Counted from the stretch's first letter, positions 36,273 to 45,115 are shown. The stretch is 64,000 nt of DNA from Shewanella abyssi (GCF_023284025.1 NZ_JAKIKR010000001.1:62001-126000); one strand, 5' to 3'. The notes: generated by a model from the sequence alone, not told the origin. Numbers and translations: made by a program.

Positions 36273-38153
36273 ATGAAGTTTAAGTTGGAAAAAACCCTAT
36301 CCTTAGTGGCTGTAGGCGTATTAAGCGTACTTCAAGGTGCACAAGCTGCATCCGTATATGAAATCAAAAATTTAGATGCGGATACGTTTAACCTTAATGG
36401 CACCATTGCTAATACCCGTAACGGCTATGGCATGTCGGTCAATAATAATGATGAAGCGGTTGGCGCAGCAAAAGGTAAAAAGAAACTCACAGTTGATGAA
36501 GACGATGATGGTGTTATCGATATCGAAGATGGTGTTTCCGATGCAGAAACCATAACCTACTCTGTTAATCTGCCAATTTTAGCCAATAACTTTACCTTTA
36601 CCGCTATTGAGAATGATGCCACTACACCTTGGTTACCCACATTTGAAAGCGTAAATGGCACCACTGCACCGAACTTCGTTGATGAAGATACAGTCAACTC
36701 AGTGGATACTTTTTACTACGGTATTAACGATGCAAAGCTAAAAGTCGGCGCAATGACGGCCACTGAACAGCAACTTGCTTATTCCGGTTCAAGCACCACA
36801 CAAGAATTTTGGTATTACCGTGAGTATGAACAGCGTGGTTTCGTCAAGGATGATAACAATACTGAAATAGCAATAATTCCGCCCTATTTCGAGTATGTAT
36901 CAGAGCAGGACGATGGCGATGTTACTGTTAATGTTGGTGGCTTCTCTAGCGCAACAGCAGTCAATAGTGCCAATTTGATTACCGGCTATGCCAGTACTGA
37001 TATTAGTTCAAGCAGTGCAAGTATCATCGATTCATGTGTCTCAAATGACAGTGAAACAGCACCAACCGATATCTGTGTTCAAAATAGGCAGTTCGTCAAT
37101 ACTTACGGTTATAGTGATATTCAATATCAAACACGTGGTTATGTATGGCGTTATGTGAACGGTGCAATTACAGAAGCAAAGATACTGCCCTTAGGGTTAG
37201 AGCCAACAAACGAGAGTGTTTATACCAGCCAAGGGTTAGGCATAAACGCTGATGGCGTAGTGGCTGGTCGTTCATATGTTTATCGTGATGGTAATAGCGA
37301 TAGACTGTACTTTGACGCCGCTTATTGGACTGAAGCTAGTGACGGTTCTTATGATTATAACTGGGTAGATGTTGATACGGTTAAAGATGTACGTTCATCA
37401 ATAGCCTATGACATCAATGATAACGGTATTTTGATTGGCAGTTATAATAAGTACATCGAAGGTTATACTCGCGATAAGTTTTTCTATATCGATACCAATG
37501 ATGCAAATGCTGAAGTGGTTACCCCGAATGATTTATATAACTCATTATCGGATTTAAGTAGCCGTGGCCGCAGTATTAATAATAACGGTCAAGTGGTTGG
37601 TTATATTGAAACGACTCATGAAAAAGAGAAGCCGCGGCCAAAAGCGGGCTTTCTTTATGATATCGATAAAGAGGAGTTCAGTAACTTAAATGATCTACTG
37701 ACCTGTAAGTCAAAAGGTTTTGAGAAAGACCCTGAAACAGATAAATGGGTTCGTCACGAAGTTGAAGTTGAAGATGGCTCTGGAAAGATGCTAACTTACA
37801 GCAGTGAAATCGTCATTGTTGAAGCCAATAGTATTAATGACAGTGGCACCATCGTCGGTACCGCGTTTATTCGTAAGCCCTCTTATGAATTTGATGCTGA
37901 CGGTAATATCGTCATCGGTGAAAATGGACTGCCATTTTTCTTACTCGATGGCTATGGCAACCCATTTACTGCCTTTTTACCTCGCATGATGGTTATCCAG
38001 ACCGATGGCACTGAAGTGACTGACGAATGGAAAGCGGCTAACAACTGTATTGATGAAAGTGGTGAGAGTGAAGACTACGTAAGACAAGGTGCGGCAAGCC
38101 TTGGTTGGTTGTTAATGCTACCACTGGTGTGGTTGAGACGTAGACGGAAATAG
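36273..38153 (+). CDS. DUF3466 family exported protein with GlyGly-CTERM-like tail
   Basis: A 626-residue protein. Start is ATG at 36273 with GGAAG eight bases upstream. The signal peptide ends AQA|ASVYE. The body has repeated phrases of the kind GISxNNxGxVVG (YGMSVNNNDEAVG, GINADGVVAGRS, DINDNGILIGSY, SINNNGQVVGY, SINDSGTIVGT), as in DUF3466 and extracellular HAF-repeat proteins, and an acidic EDDDGVIDIEDG segment. The C-terminus (GAASLGWLLMLP then LVWLRRRRK) is a small-residue stretch, a hydrophobic helix and an Arg/Lys cluster. That is the architecture recognised by rhombosortase. The function is unknown, probably surface or secreted. Confidence 0.85.
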   Translation: MKFKLEKTLSLVAVGVLSVLQGAQAASVYEIKNLDADTFNLNGTIANTRNGYGMSVNNNDEAVGAAKGKKKLTVDEDDDGVIDIEDGVSDAETITYSVNLPILANNFTFTAIENDATTPWLPTFESVNGTTAPNFVDEDTVNSVDTFYYGINDAKLKVGAMTATEQQLAYSGSSTTQEFWYYREYEQRGFVKDDNNTEIAIIPPYFEYVSEQDDGDVTVNVGGFSSATAVNSANLITGYASTDISSSSASIIDSCVSNDSETAPTDICVQNRQFVNTYGYSDIQYQTRGYVWRYVNGAITEAKILPLGLEPTNESVYTSQGLGINADGVVAGRSYVYRDGNSDRLYFDAAYWTEASDGSYDYNWVDVDTVKDVRSSIAYDINDNGILIGSYNKYIEGYTRDKFFYIDTNDANAEVVTPNDLYNSLSDLSSRGRSINNNGQVVGYIETTHEKEKPRPKAGFLYDIDKEEFSNLNDLLTCKSKGFEKDPETDKWVRHEVEVEDGSGKMLTYSSEIVIVEANSINDSGTIVGTAFIRKPSYEFDADGNIVIGENGLPFFLLDGYGNPFTAFLPRMMVIQTDGTEVTDEWKAANNCIDESGESEDYVRQGAASLGWLLMLPLVWLRRRRK

Positions 38154-38164
38154 ATGAGTAGACT

Positions 38165-38194
38165 AAATCGAGGCAATTAGCCTCGATTTTTTTT
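38165..38194 (+). terminator. Terminator of the DUF3466 gene
   Basis: AATCGAGGC / GCCTCGATT stem with an AATTA loop followed by eight T. Confidence 0.93.
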
Positions 38195-38337
38195 ATATTT
38201 ATTTTTACCACATAACTCAACAGCTTAATATTTAGGCGCTAATGAGTGAGTTATTTTTGATTGATCTCTGCTGCAAATAGTTTTATTCATAGTACTGAAG
38301 CATTAGCTTCTATCATTATGGAAGAGAGGACGCTTGC

Positions 38338-38514
38338 ATGAAGAGACAAAAACGAGATCGATTAGACAGAGCTTTTTCGAAAGGGTTTCAGGCTGGGGTT
38401 GGGGGCCGTTCTAAAGAGATTTGTCCATATTCGACACTCGATTCAAAATCGCAATGGCTTGGTGGTTGGCGAGAAGGTATTGATGGTAGGTTAACTGGAT
38501 TGTTTAACAAGTAA
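38338..38514 (+). CDS. rmf: Ribosome modulation factor
   Basis: Small basic protein that dimerises 70S ribosomes into inactive 100S particles in stationary phase. The 58-residue frame begins MKRQKRDRLDRAF and contains GRSKEICPYSTLDSKSQWLG then GWRE. It is nearly identical to E. coli Rmf in the core (55 residues). AGAGGA lies seven bases before the ATG. It precedes fabA (convergent here), as it neighbours fabA in E. coli. Only the last few residues (GRLTGLFNK) differ from the E. coli form. Confidence 0.96.
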   Translation: MKRQKRDRLDRAFSKGFQAGVGGRSKEICPYSTLDSKSQWLGGWREGIDGRLTGLFNK

Positions 38515-38533
38515 CGCTTAAGTAGGTATTACA

Positions 38534-38563
38534 GAAACGCCCTCTAATTTGAGGGCGTTTTCG
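38534..38563. terminator. Bidirectional terminator between rmf and fabA
   Basis: AAACGCCCTC / GAGGGCGTTT stem with flanking A and T runs. Confidence 0.88.
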
Positions 38564-38587
38564 ATCTCGGCGACTAAAATTAAAAAT

Positions 38588-39103
38588 TTAGAAGCTTGAA
38601 GTATCTTTGAAAATACCCACTTTTAAATCCTTTGCGCTGTATATTTCACGGCCATCGACTTCCATAGTGGCGTCTGCAATGCCCATGACCAATTTACGAT
38701 ACACCTTACGCTTAATCGTTAGCTTATAGGTTACTTTTTTAGCTTCTGGCAGCACTTGACCGGTAAACTTAACTTCGCCTACACCCAATGCTCGTCCTTT
38801 ACCTTCAGCGCCTTCCCAACCCAGGAAGAAACCCACTAGTTGCCACATAGCATCTAAACCTAGACAGCCTGGCATCACTGGATCTGACGCAAAATGGCAG
38901 TCGAAAAACCAAAGGTCAGGATTGATATCTAGCTCAGCTACAATTTCACCTTTACCGAACTCACCGCCATCTGCATTAATTTTAAGTACGCGGTCCATCA
39001 TTAACATATTGTCTTTCGGTAATCTCGGAGAGTTAGGTCCGAAAAGTTTACCTAGTCCACAGGCGACAAGGTCTTCTTTGGTAAAACTGTTTGCGTTACT
39101 CAT
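38588..39103 (-). CDS. fabA: 3-hydroxydecanoyl-ACP dehydratase/isomerase
   Basis: Introduces the double bond of unsaturated fatty acids by dehydrating 3-hydroxydecanoyl-ACP and isomerising the product. The 171 residues match E. coli FabA. The active site is visible as [20 protein letters not shown], containing the catalytic His and, further on, Asp (about residues 71-85). A hydrophobic helix [10 protein letters not shown] follows. Start is ATG at 39103. FabR-like and FadR-like sites lie just upstream, between it and the Lon-family gene on the same strand. Confidence 0.97.
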   Translation of the reverse strand: MSNANSFTKEDLVACGLGKLFGPNSPRLPKDNMLMMDRVLKINADGGEFGKGEIVAELDINPDLWFFDCHFASDPVMPGCLGLDAMWQLVGFFLGWEGAEGKGRALGVGEVKFTGQVLPEAKKVTYKLTIKRKVYRKLVMGIADATMEVDGREIYSAKDLKVGIFKDTSSF

Positions 39104-39139
39104 TATTTTTCATTCTCCAGCAATTTGAGAGCCAAGATT

Positions 39140-39157
39140 AGCGAACACGTGTACGCT
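39140..39157 (-). promoter_or_regulatory. FabR-like operator of fabA
   Basis: On the - strand the sequence is AGCGTACACGTGTTCGCT, an 18-base near-palindrome with one unpaired position. It matches the FabR (YijC) site as I recall it from E. coli fabA/fabB promoters. It lies 36 bases upstream of the fabA start. Confidence 0.7.
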
Positions 39158-39158
39158 A

Positions 39159-39175
39159 AACAACTCCGATCAGCT
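39159..39175 (-). promoter_or_regulatory. FadR-like site upstream of fabA
   Basis: On the - strand AGCTGATCGGAGTTGTT fits the FadR consensus (AnCTGGTCnGACCAGnT) at about 13 of 17 positions. It sits directly upstream of the FabR-like site and overlaps the stop codon of the Lon-family gene. The FadR-then-FabR arrangement is the one known for E. coli fabA, where FadR activates. Confidence 0.6.
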
Positions 39176-40879
39176 AGAAAATGACAATTTTTCGCGCAGT
39201 TTCACAAAAAAAGACTTTTCTTCATCTTGATAACCGGCTAAAGCCTCTAATCTTGTCTGTACTAAGCCATAAAGTGAATCATCAGGAAACTGGTTGTCTT
39301 GATCTGCATTGCCTGCTGGGGTTTGCATTAATATCTCAGCCGCTTCATCGATGTGTTTAACTTGGTATAAAGTGAATAGTCCTTTTTCTACCGCATCGAT
39401 AACGGAACGGTGTAAGTTCAGCTGCTGCATATTAGAGCAAGGAATAATGACACCTTGGTGACCCGTTAAACCACGTCGTTGACACAGTTTAAAGAAGCCC
39501 TCAATTTTTTCGTTAACACCACCAATAGCCTGTACATTGCCGAATTGATCGATTGCTCCTGTTGCAGCAATACTTTGTTTTATTGGTTTTTCTGAAATAG
39601 CGGAGATCAAACTGCAATATTCTGCAAGCGAGGCACTGTCGCCATCGATCTCTTGATAAGACTGTTCGAACACTATATTTGCATTGAGATGTAAAGGCGC
39701 ATCTTTACCAAAAATACGATACAAACAGGAGGATAAGATCATCATTCCTTTGGCATGAATGTTACCGCCTAGTTCAGATTTTCGCTCAATGTCGGCAACT
39801 TCACCATCACCGTAATGTACCGATGCGGTAATTCTTGCGGGTTCCCCATAACTGTATTCGGCATTTTCAATGACGGTTAAGCCATTTATTTGGCCAATCA
39901 TCTCATCTTGCGTAGGGAGGCTGATAAATAGATCATCAAAATTCTGCTCTGAAAGCTTTTCAGAGGCGTTGTGGCGTTGGTTAAACATGTCAATACTATG
40001 TTGGAATGCCTTGACGTCGATATGTGGCTGATGCGCGTATGCGCTAGCTTGAACTAACAGCTGCTGGATGTTAATTGACAGCAAACTTAATCGCTGTTGA
40101 TGATCTGCTAATCTGGCACTGTATTGAAGCAATGCCAGTCTAACTTCTCTATCCAACGTTAGATTAAGATCATTTAAAATACAGTTTAACCACTGGTTAT
40201 ACTCATCTAGGCTGACTTCATTTCGGTCTATTTCGTTGATGAGTTCCCCTAAAAGAGGGAAATGATTTGAAAAACTAGCTTCACCTAACCAGCACTGCCC
40301 GTACTGGTTAATGGAGCCGATGAGTATTACTTTACAGCCAAGCGCAAAAGGCGGAAGGCTAGAGTGGACTTGATACTCTTTTTTATCGAGTACTTCCAGT
40401 AGTAGATCCCAAAGCGCATCACGTTTCCAAATTGAATCCGCACAGATAAATAGGTAATAGCAGTTAGCAAAGGCTCCCGCTTTATATTGTTTGGTTTTTT
40501 CATCGTAGCGACCAATAAGGTCATGCTTTTTGATGGTGCCGGAAAGGTATTGATATTGAGTCTGTTTACTCGCTAATACGGCGGCTTCACTATCCACTTC
40601 AGTTTCATGCCAAGCGGTCGTGTTGTCTTGTAATATAAGGCTTTTACTAGGGAATACGCCTTCTGTATGAACAAGTGCTTTGATGATGTGCTTGCGATCA
40701 CAGCCTGAGAAGTCGGCTAAGTACATATGTTGGTTGTGAGTGTGCCCTAAAAGTTTGAATGCATCACGAACACGCGACTGACCAATGAGTCGCATCTCAG
40801 GTGAACTTTCAGTAACTATATCCGCTGGTAATGTAAATTGCGGTTTAAGTGCGGCAGTGGGAATAATGTTTGAGTTCAT
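39170..40879 (-). CDS. ycbZ: Lon-family protease-like protein (YcbZ/LonB type)
   Basis: A 569-residue protein resembling E. coli YcbZ. The C-terminal Lon protease domain (about 350-545) shows the catalytic Ser in EIDGDSASLAEYCSLISA and the Lys in AIGGVNEKIEGFF. The N-terminal two-thirds resemble a degenerate AAA region. At the P-loop place I see HMYLADFSGCDRKHI, with no Walker A GKT/S, so ATP hydrolysis is doubtful. Start is ATG at 40879; a start three codons earlier is possible. It lies upstream of fabA on the same strand, as in E. coli, so readthrough into fabA is possible. Confidence 0.88.
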   Translation of the reverse strand: MNSNIIPTAALKPQFTLPADIVTESSPEMRLIGQSRVRDAFKLLGHTHNQHMYLADFSGCDRKHIIKALVHTEGVFPSKSLILQDNTTAWHETEVDSEAAVLASKQTQYQYLSGTIKKHDLIGRYDEKTKQYKAGAFANCYYLFICADSIWKRDALWDLLLEVLDKKEYQVHSSLPPFALGCKVILIGSINQYGQCWLGEASFSNHFPLLGELINEIDRNEVSLDEYNQWLNCILNDLNLTLDREVRLALLQYSARLADHQQRLSLLSINIQQLLVQASAYAHQPHIDVKAFQHSIDMFNQRHNASEKLSEQNFDDLFISLPTQDEMIGQINGLTVIENAEYSYGEPARITASVHYGDGEVADIERKSELGGNIHAKGMMILSSCLYRIFGKDAPLHLNANIVFEQSYQEIDGDSASLAEYCSLISAISEKPIKQSIAATGAIDQFGNVQAIGGVNEKIEGFFKLCQRRGLTGHQGVIIPCSNMQQLNLHRSVIDAVEKGLFTLYQVKHIDEAAEILMQTPAGNADQDNQFPDDSLYGLVQTRLEALAGYQDEEKSFFVKLREKLSFSS

Positions 40880-41067
40880 ATATATCATGTAAGTTTTTCT
40901 ATTAAGCCGATATTACCATAGTATTGCTGCTAGCCATCAATATGTCAGTGTTAGCTGTTTGCGTAATCATATTCTGAGCATGGGGAGGCATAGAGCATAA
41001 AGAAACGTCAATTTGTTGCTAAGATAGCCAGTTGTGCAGTTGGCGGCAAATTTTCAAGCATTTGGTA

Positions 41068-41096
41068 TTTACAATGATAGCTTAAACGCCTAATAT
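41068..41096 (+). promoter_or_regulatory. Promoter of tRNA-Ser
   Basis: TTTACA (41068-41073), 17-base spacer, TAATAT (41091-41096), about 12 bases before the tRNA 5' end. Confidence 0.75.
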
Positions 41097-41107
41097 CTAC
41101 GGCGTTC

Positions 41108-41198
41108 GGAGAGATGGCAGAGTGGTCGAATGCACCGGTCTTGAAAACCGGCATGGGTTTATAGCCCATCTAGGGTTCAAATCCCTATCTCTCCGCCA
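41108..41198 (+). tRNA. tRNA-Ser(UGA)
   Basis: Complete 91-base class II tRNA. Acceptor stem GGAGAGA / TCTCTCC, anticodon loop CTTGAAA with anticodon TGA, long variable arm CATGGGTTTATAGCCCAT, T-arm GGGTTCAAATCCC, and encoded CCA. A terminator follows directly. Confidence 0.97.
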
Positions 41199-41206
41199 CA
41201 TTAAAG

Positions 41207-41232
41207 AAGGCAGCCTAATAGGCTGCCTTTTT
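41207..41232 (+). terminator. Terminator of tRNA-Ser
   Basis: AGGCAGCC / GGCTGCCT stem with a TAATA loop and a five-T run. Confidence 0.93.
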
Positions 41233-41397
41233 GCTTTCTATCTAACTCGTTGTTATAAAGAGTAATATACTATATTGTCTGCTTGGCACTTATATAAATT
41301 TATCTTTCTAATTTGAAGTTTATGGGCTAAATTAGACTGAGTAAGATAGCTCGGATCTCGTTTGATTCAAGCCAGATTAATTTAAGGTAGGGCAGCT

Positions 41398-42042
41398 TTG
41401 ATATCAGTATATTTGGTCGATGACCATGAGCTTGTACGCACCGGTATTCGACGGATTTTGGAAGACGAACGCGGAATTAAGGTCGTAGGTGAAGCGGGTG
41501 ATGGAGAGACCGCTGTACAGTGGTGTCGTAAAAACGAAGCTGATGTCATTTTAATGGACATGAATATGCCGGGTATTGGAGGCTTAGAAGCCACACGTAA
41601 AATACTCAGGTTTCAAGCGCATGCTAAAATTATCGTACTAACGATACACACTGAAGATCCTTTTCCCACCAAAGTGATGCAAGCAGGTGCTTCTGGTTAT
41701 TTAACCAAGGGGGCGACCTCTCCAGAGGTGCTGCAGGCTATTAGACAAGTCGCACATGGACAGCGTTACTTATCACCTGAAATCGCGCAGCAAATGGCGC
41801 TAAGTCAATTTAATCAATCTGAAGACAACCCATTTAAAACACTTTCTGAAAGAGAGCTGCAGATCATGTTAATGATCACCAATGGTGAAAAGGTCAGCGA
41901 TATTTCTGAACAGCTTAACTTGAGCCCTAAAACGGTTAACAGCTATCGCTATCGTTTGTTTGCAAAGTTAGGTATTGGTGGAGATGTTGAACTCACTCGA
42001 TTAGCGATACGCTATAAGATGCTCGATACAGGCCAGTTTTAA
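41398..42042 (+). CDS. uvrY: Response regulator UvrY (GacA/VarA orthologue)
   Basis: Response regulator of the BarA/UvrY (GacS/GacA) system, which turns on Csr small RNAs. The 214-residue protein has a receiver domain (1-120) with VDDHELV, the phosphoacceptor Asp in VILMDMNMPGIGG, and TKGA around the conserved Lys. A LuxR/FixJ DNA-binding domain follows (LSERELQIMLMITNG, LNLSPKTVNSYRYRLF). Start is TTG at 41398 preceded by AAGGTAGGG; the E. coli orthologue also uses TTG. uvrC follows after 27 bases, the conserved pairing. Confidence 0.96.
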   Translation: MISVYLVDDHELVRTGIRRILEDERGIKVVGEAGDGETAVQWCRKNEADVILMDMNMPGIGGLEATRKILRFQAHAKIIVLTIHTEDPFPTKVMQAGASGYLTKGATSPEVLQAIRQVAHGQRYLSPEIAQQMALSQFNQSEDNPFKTLSERELQIMLMITNGEKVSDISEQLNLSPKTVNSYRYRLFAKLGIGGDVELTRLAIRYKMLDTGQF

Positions 42043-42069
42043 TTGAGTTAATTGATAGATAAAGAGCGT

Positions 42070-43899
42070 ATGACAGAAGCGTTTAATTCCAATGAGTTTT
42101 TGAACACTGTGACCTCATCACCCGGTGTTTACCGAATGTATGATGTTGCAGATATCGTTATCTATGTTGGTAAAGCAAAAGACCTCAAAAAACGGTTATC
42201 TTCCTACTTTCGTAAAAACCTAGGCAATGTAAAAACCCAAGCATTGGTATCAAGAATTGCCAATATCGATGTCACTGTAACCCATAGTGAAACCGATGCT
42301 CTGATCCTAGAAAATGATTACATTAAGCAGTACATGCCTAAATACAATGTCCTGCTTAGAGATGACAAGTCCTATCCATATATCCTGTTAAGTAACCACA
42401 AGCATCCGAGACTCTCATATCATAGAGGTCCCAAGAGAGATAAAGGCCAATATTTTGGACCTTATCCCAATGGAGGCGCTGTCCGTGAGAGCTTACATCT
42501 ACTGCAAAAAATATTTCCCATTCGTCAATGTGATGACTTGTATTACAAAGCAAGGTCTCGTCCCTGCTTACAGTATCAAATTGGTCGTTGCAGTGCGCCC
42601 TGTGTAGACTACGTATCGCTTACAGACTATCAAGAACAAGTGACACTAGCAGCCCTATTTTTAAAGGGCAAAGATCAGCAGGTCACCAAGGCACTTGTTG
42701 GCAAGATGGAGCAAGCTGTTGCTGAGCTCCATTATGAGGACGCCGCTCGTTACCGAGATCAGATCACCGCGCTAAGGCGAGTCGCAGAGCAGCAAGAAGT
42801 GTCTCATTCTTCAGGTGATATGGATGTAATAGGCGTGCACTTTGCATCAGGAGTCGCTTGTTTTCATCTGTTGTTTATTCGAGAAGGTAAGATCTTCGGT
42901 AGCCGCAGTTACTACCCCAAAGTGCCTATTAATACAGAGTTGTCTGAAGTACTGCGCGCCTTCATGTTTCAATTTTATCTGAATTCGGACAGCCAACGAA
43001 TAACGCCTAAAGAGATCCTGGTCAGTGACGCTTTTGACGAGCAAGAACAGCTTGCTAGTGCCATCAAAGCAGCTCAGGAAAGAAAAGTAGAAATAAAATC
43101 CCAAGTTCGTGGGGAGAGAGCACGTTTTTTACGTTTAGCGATAACGAATGCGACGAATGCGGTCAATACCAGGCTTTCTCATAAGAATACTGTTGAACAA
43201 AGGTTCTTGTTACTAGAAGAGGCTATTGAAGTCAGTCATAAAATACAACGAATGGAATGTTTTGATATCAGCCATACCATGGGTGAAAGTACGGTAGCTT
43301 CATGCGTCGTGTTTAATAGAGAAGGTCCCCATAAAGCCGATTATCGTCGTTATAATATTAATGGTATTACCCCCGGCGATGACTATGCTGCAATGAAGCA
43401 AGCCATTAGTCGCCGTTTCGATAAGGTGGTCGCCGGTGCCAAGGTACCCGATATATTGTTTATTGATGGTGGGTTAGGGCAGTTACGCATTGCCCAAAAA
43501 ATAGTTGATGAGAAATTTGTTTCATTAGATCACGCGCCGACATTGATAGGCATTGCCAAAGGCGAAGGTCGCAAGCCGGGTCTGGAAACATTGATTTATG
43601 GCGAAAATGAAGTGTCTTTTTCTTTGCCAGCAGATTCAGGTGCTTTGCATTTGATCCAGCATATACGAGACGAATCCCACCGTTTTGCCATAACAGGACA
43701 CCGTAATAAGCGTCAGAAAACCCGCAACACCTCTTCACTCGAATCTATTGAAGGAGTCGGACCTAAAAGGCGTAAGGCACTATTGCAACATTTAGGTGGA
43801 TTACAGGAAGTTAAGGGAGCGAGTGTAGCAGAATTGGCAAAAGTACCCGGTATCAGCTTAGAAATGGCACAAACAATACATGATGCATTGCGAGGGTAG
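42070..43899 (+). CDS. uvrC: Excinuclease ABC subunit C
   Basis: Makes both incisions in nucleotide-excision repair. About 609 residues. The N-terminal GIY-YIG nuclease ([10 protein letters not shown] and [14 protein letters not shown]), a cysteine cluster ([15 protein letters not shown]), the UVR domain that contacts UvrB ([14 protein letters not shown]), an RNase-H-like nuclease ([20 protein letters not shown]), and a C-terminal HhH pair ([13 protein letters not shown]). Start is ATG at 42070; a TTG at 42052 would add six residues. No LexA box was found upstream, as for E. coli uvrC. Confidence 0.96.
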   Translation: MTEAFNSNEFLNTVTSSPGVYRMYDVADIVIYVGKAKDLKKRLSSYFRKNLGNVKTQALVSRIANIDVTVTHSETDALILENDYIKQYMPKYNVLLRDDKSYPYILLSNHKHPRLSYHRGPKRDKGQYFGPYPNGGAVRESLHLLQKIFPIRQCDDLYYKARSRPCLQYQIGRCSAPCVDYVSLTDYQEQVTLAALFLKGKDQQVTKALVGKMEQAVAELHYEDAARYRDQITALRRVAEQQEVSHSSGDMDVIGVHFASGVACFHLLFIREGKIFGSRSYYPKVPINTELSEVLRAFMFQFYLNSDSQRITPKEILVSDAFDEQEQLASAIKAAQERKVEIKSQVRGERARFLRLAITNATNAVNTRLSHKNTVEQRFLLLEEAIEVSHKIQRMECFDISHTMGESTVASCVVFNREGPHKADYRRYNINGITPGDDYAAMKQAISRRFDKVVAGAKVPDILFIDGGLGQLRIAQKIVDEKFVSLDHAPTLIGIAKGEGRKPGLETLIYGENEVSFSLPADSGALHLIQHIRDESHRFAITGHRNKRQKTRNTSSLESIEGVGPKRRKALLQHLGGLQEVKGASVAELAKVPGISLEMAQTIHDALRG

Positions 43900-43946
43900 T
43901 AAAATTAAGGCAAGATTGGCGCTGCTTTTGAATTTTAGGTTTTATG

Positions 43947-44495
43947 ATGCCATTTAACATCCCTATTGCGTTAACACTGTTCAGACTATTACTGTTACCC
44001 GTGTTTGTTGTTCTTTTTTACATGCCTGACAGTTGGGCCCTTTTTGCCGCGGCTTTTGTTTTCTGGTTAGCTGCAGTGACTGATGCGCTCGACGGGTACG
44101 CCGCTCGAAAATTAAAACAATCAACTCGATTTGGTGCTTTCCTTGACCCCGTAGCGGACAAAATCATGGTGACTACAGCGTTGGTGTTGCTTGTGGCTCA
44201 ATATGATAGTGTTTGGTTGACCTTACCGGCATTGTTTATGATTGGTCGGGAGATCGTTATTTCCGCTTTAAGAGAGTGGATGGCTGAAATCGGTAAACGA
44301 GGCGCGGTCGCTGTCTCTTGGATAGGTAAATATAAAACAGCTGCACAGATGACTGCTATCACAGGATTAATTTGGCAGCCAAATGATTTTATTATCTATA
44401 GTGCATTTGGTTTGTTTTATGTTGCAACAGTTCTGACTTTTTGGTCGATGATGAGCTATATAATGGCCGCTTGGGGTGATTTAACGGCCGAGTAG
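43947..44495 (+). CDS. pgsA: Phosphatidylglycerophosphate synthase
   Basis: Inner-membrane enzyme making phosphatidylglycerophosphate from CDP-diacylglycerol and glycerol-3-phosphate, the first committed step to phosphatidylglycerol and cardiolipin. The 182-residue protein has the CDP-alcohol phosphotransferase motif D-x2-DG-x2-AR-x8-G-x3-D-x3-D, read as [13 protein letters not shown], then [11 protein letters not shown]. Several membrane segments follow. Start at the second ATG (43947) matches the family MxFNIP beginning and has AGG seven bases before it. It follows uvrC by 47 bases in the conserved uvrY-uvrC-pgsA order. Confidence 0.96.
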   Translation: MPFNIPIALTLFRLLLLPVFVVLFYMPDSWALFAAAFVFWLAAVTDALDGYAARKLKQSTRFGAFLDPVADKIMVTTALVLLVAQYDSVWLTLPALFMIGREIVISALREWMAEIGKRGAVAVSWIGKYKTAAQMTAITGLIWQPNDFIIYSAFGLFYVATVLTFWSMMSYIMAAWGDLTAE

Positions 44496-44557
44496 CTCGT
44501 TAAAAAAACAATAAGATTAATTAGTGCGCAAGCAGTTATTTATCTATAAATATAGCG

Positions 44558-44585
44558 TTGACTCTCAGACACAAATCGGTAGAAT
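44558..44585 (+). promoter_or_regulatory. Promoter of the tRNA-Gly-Cys-Leu operon
   Basis: TTGACT (44558-44563), 16-base spacer, TAGAAT (44580-44585), upstream of three co-oriented tRNA genes. Confidence 0.7.
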
Positions 44586-44647
44586 GCCATTCCGTAGTCA
44601 AGGGGAAGCGAACTAAGCAAGAACTTGATTACAGATTAAATTGAAAT

Positions 44648-44723
44648 GCGACATTAGCTCAGTTGGTAGAGCGATACCTTGCCAAGGTATAGGTCATCGG
44701 TTCGAACCCGATATGTCGCTCCA
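44648..44723 (+). tRNA. tRNA-Gly(GCC)
   Basis: Complete 76-base tRNA. Acceptor GCGACAT / ATGTCGC, anticodon loop TTGCCAA with GCC, T-arm CGGTTCGAACCCG, and encoded CCA. Confidence 0.97.
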
Positions 44724-44733
44724 ATTTAATAGT

Positions 44734-44807
44734 GGCGCGATGGCAGAATGGCTATGCTGCGGATTGCAAATCCGCCGATCTCGGTTCGACTCCGGGTCGC
44801 GCCTCCA
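44734..44807 (+). tRNA. tRNA-Cys(GCA)
   Basis: Complete 74-base tRNA. Acceptor GGCGCGA / TCGCGCC, anticodon loop TTGCAAA with GCA, and encoded CCA. It follows tRNA-Gly by ten bases. Confidence 0.97.
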
Positions 44808-44889
44808 CAAATTAAGAGTTTGATGAGTTGTTAAGCAATTAACGGCAGTGTTTCTACCGATAACACGTATCATCAAAACTGACGAGTTT

Positions 44890-44975
44890 GCCCGAGTGGT
44901 GGAATCGGTAGACACAAGGGATTTAAAATCCCTCGCTTAATAGGCGTGCCGGTTCAAGTCCGGCCTCGGGTACCA
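44890..44975 (+). tRNA. tRNA-Leu(UAA)
   Basis: Complete 86-base class II tRNA. Acceptor GCCCGAG / CTCGGGT, anticodon stem AGGGA/TCCCT with loop TTTAAAA and anticodon TAA, variable arm CGCTTAATAGGCG, T-arm CCGGTTCAAGTCCGG, and encoded CCA. Its 3' part and trailing terminator are repeated twice downstream. Confidence 0.97.
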
Positions 44976-44982
44976 TCATTCA

Positions 44983-45009
44983 AGCCTCGACACTAGTCGG
45001 GGCTTTTTT
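44983..45009 (+). terminator. Terminator after tRNA-Leu
   Basis: GCCTCGAC / GTCGGGGC-type stem around ACTA followed by six T. An identical copy lies at 45123-45149. Confidence 0.9.
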
Positions 45010-45049
45010 GTAGCCAGTATTTATTGAACTCAGTTAAGTCCCTGCCAAT

Positions 45050-45115
45050 GGGATTTAAAATCCCTCGCTACTCTTAACAGGGCACGTGCCGGTTCAAGTC
45101 CGGCCTCGGGTACCA
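45050..45115 (+). pseudogene. Truncated tRNA-Leu copy 1 (3' two-thirds)
   Basis: Contains the anticodon arm GGGATTTAAAATCCCT, an altered and longer variable arm (8 bases longer than the real gene), the T-arm, CTCGGGT and ACCA. The 5' acceptor strand and D-arm are missing, so it cannot fold as a normal tRNA. Confidence 0.88.

Noticed and set aside
41240-41397. LexA box in front of uvrY/uvrC
   Set aside because: No CTGT-N8-ACAG match found on either strand in this interval.
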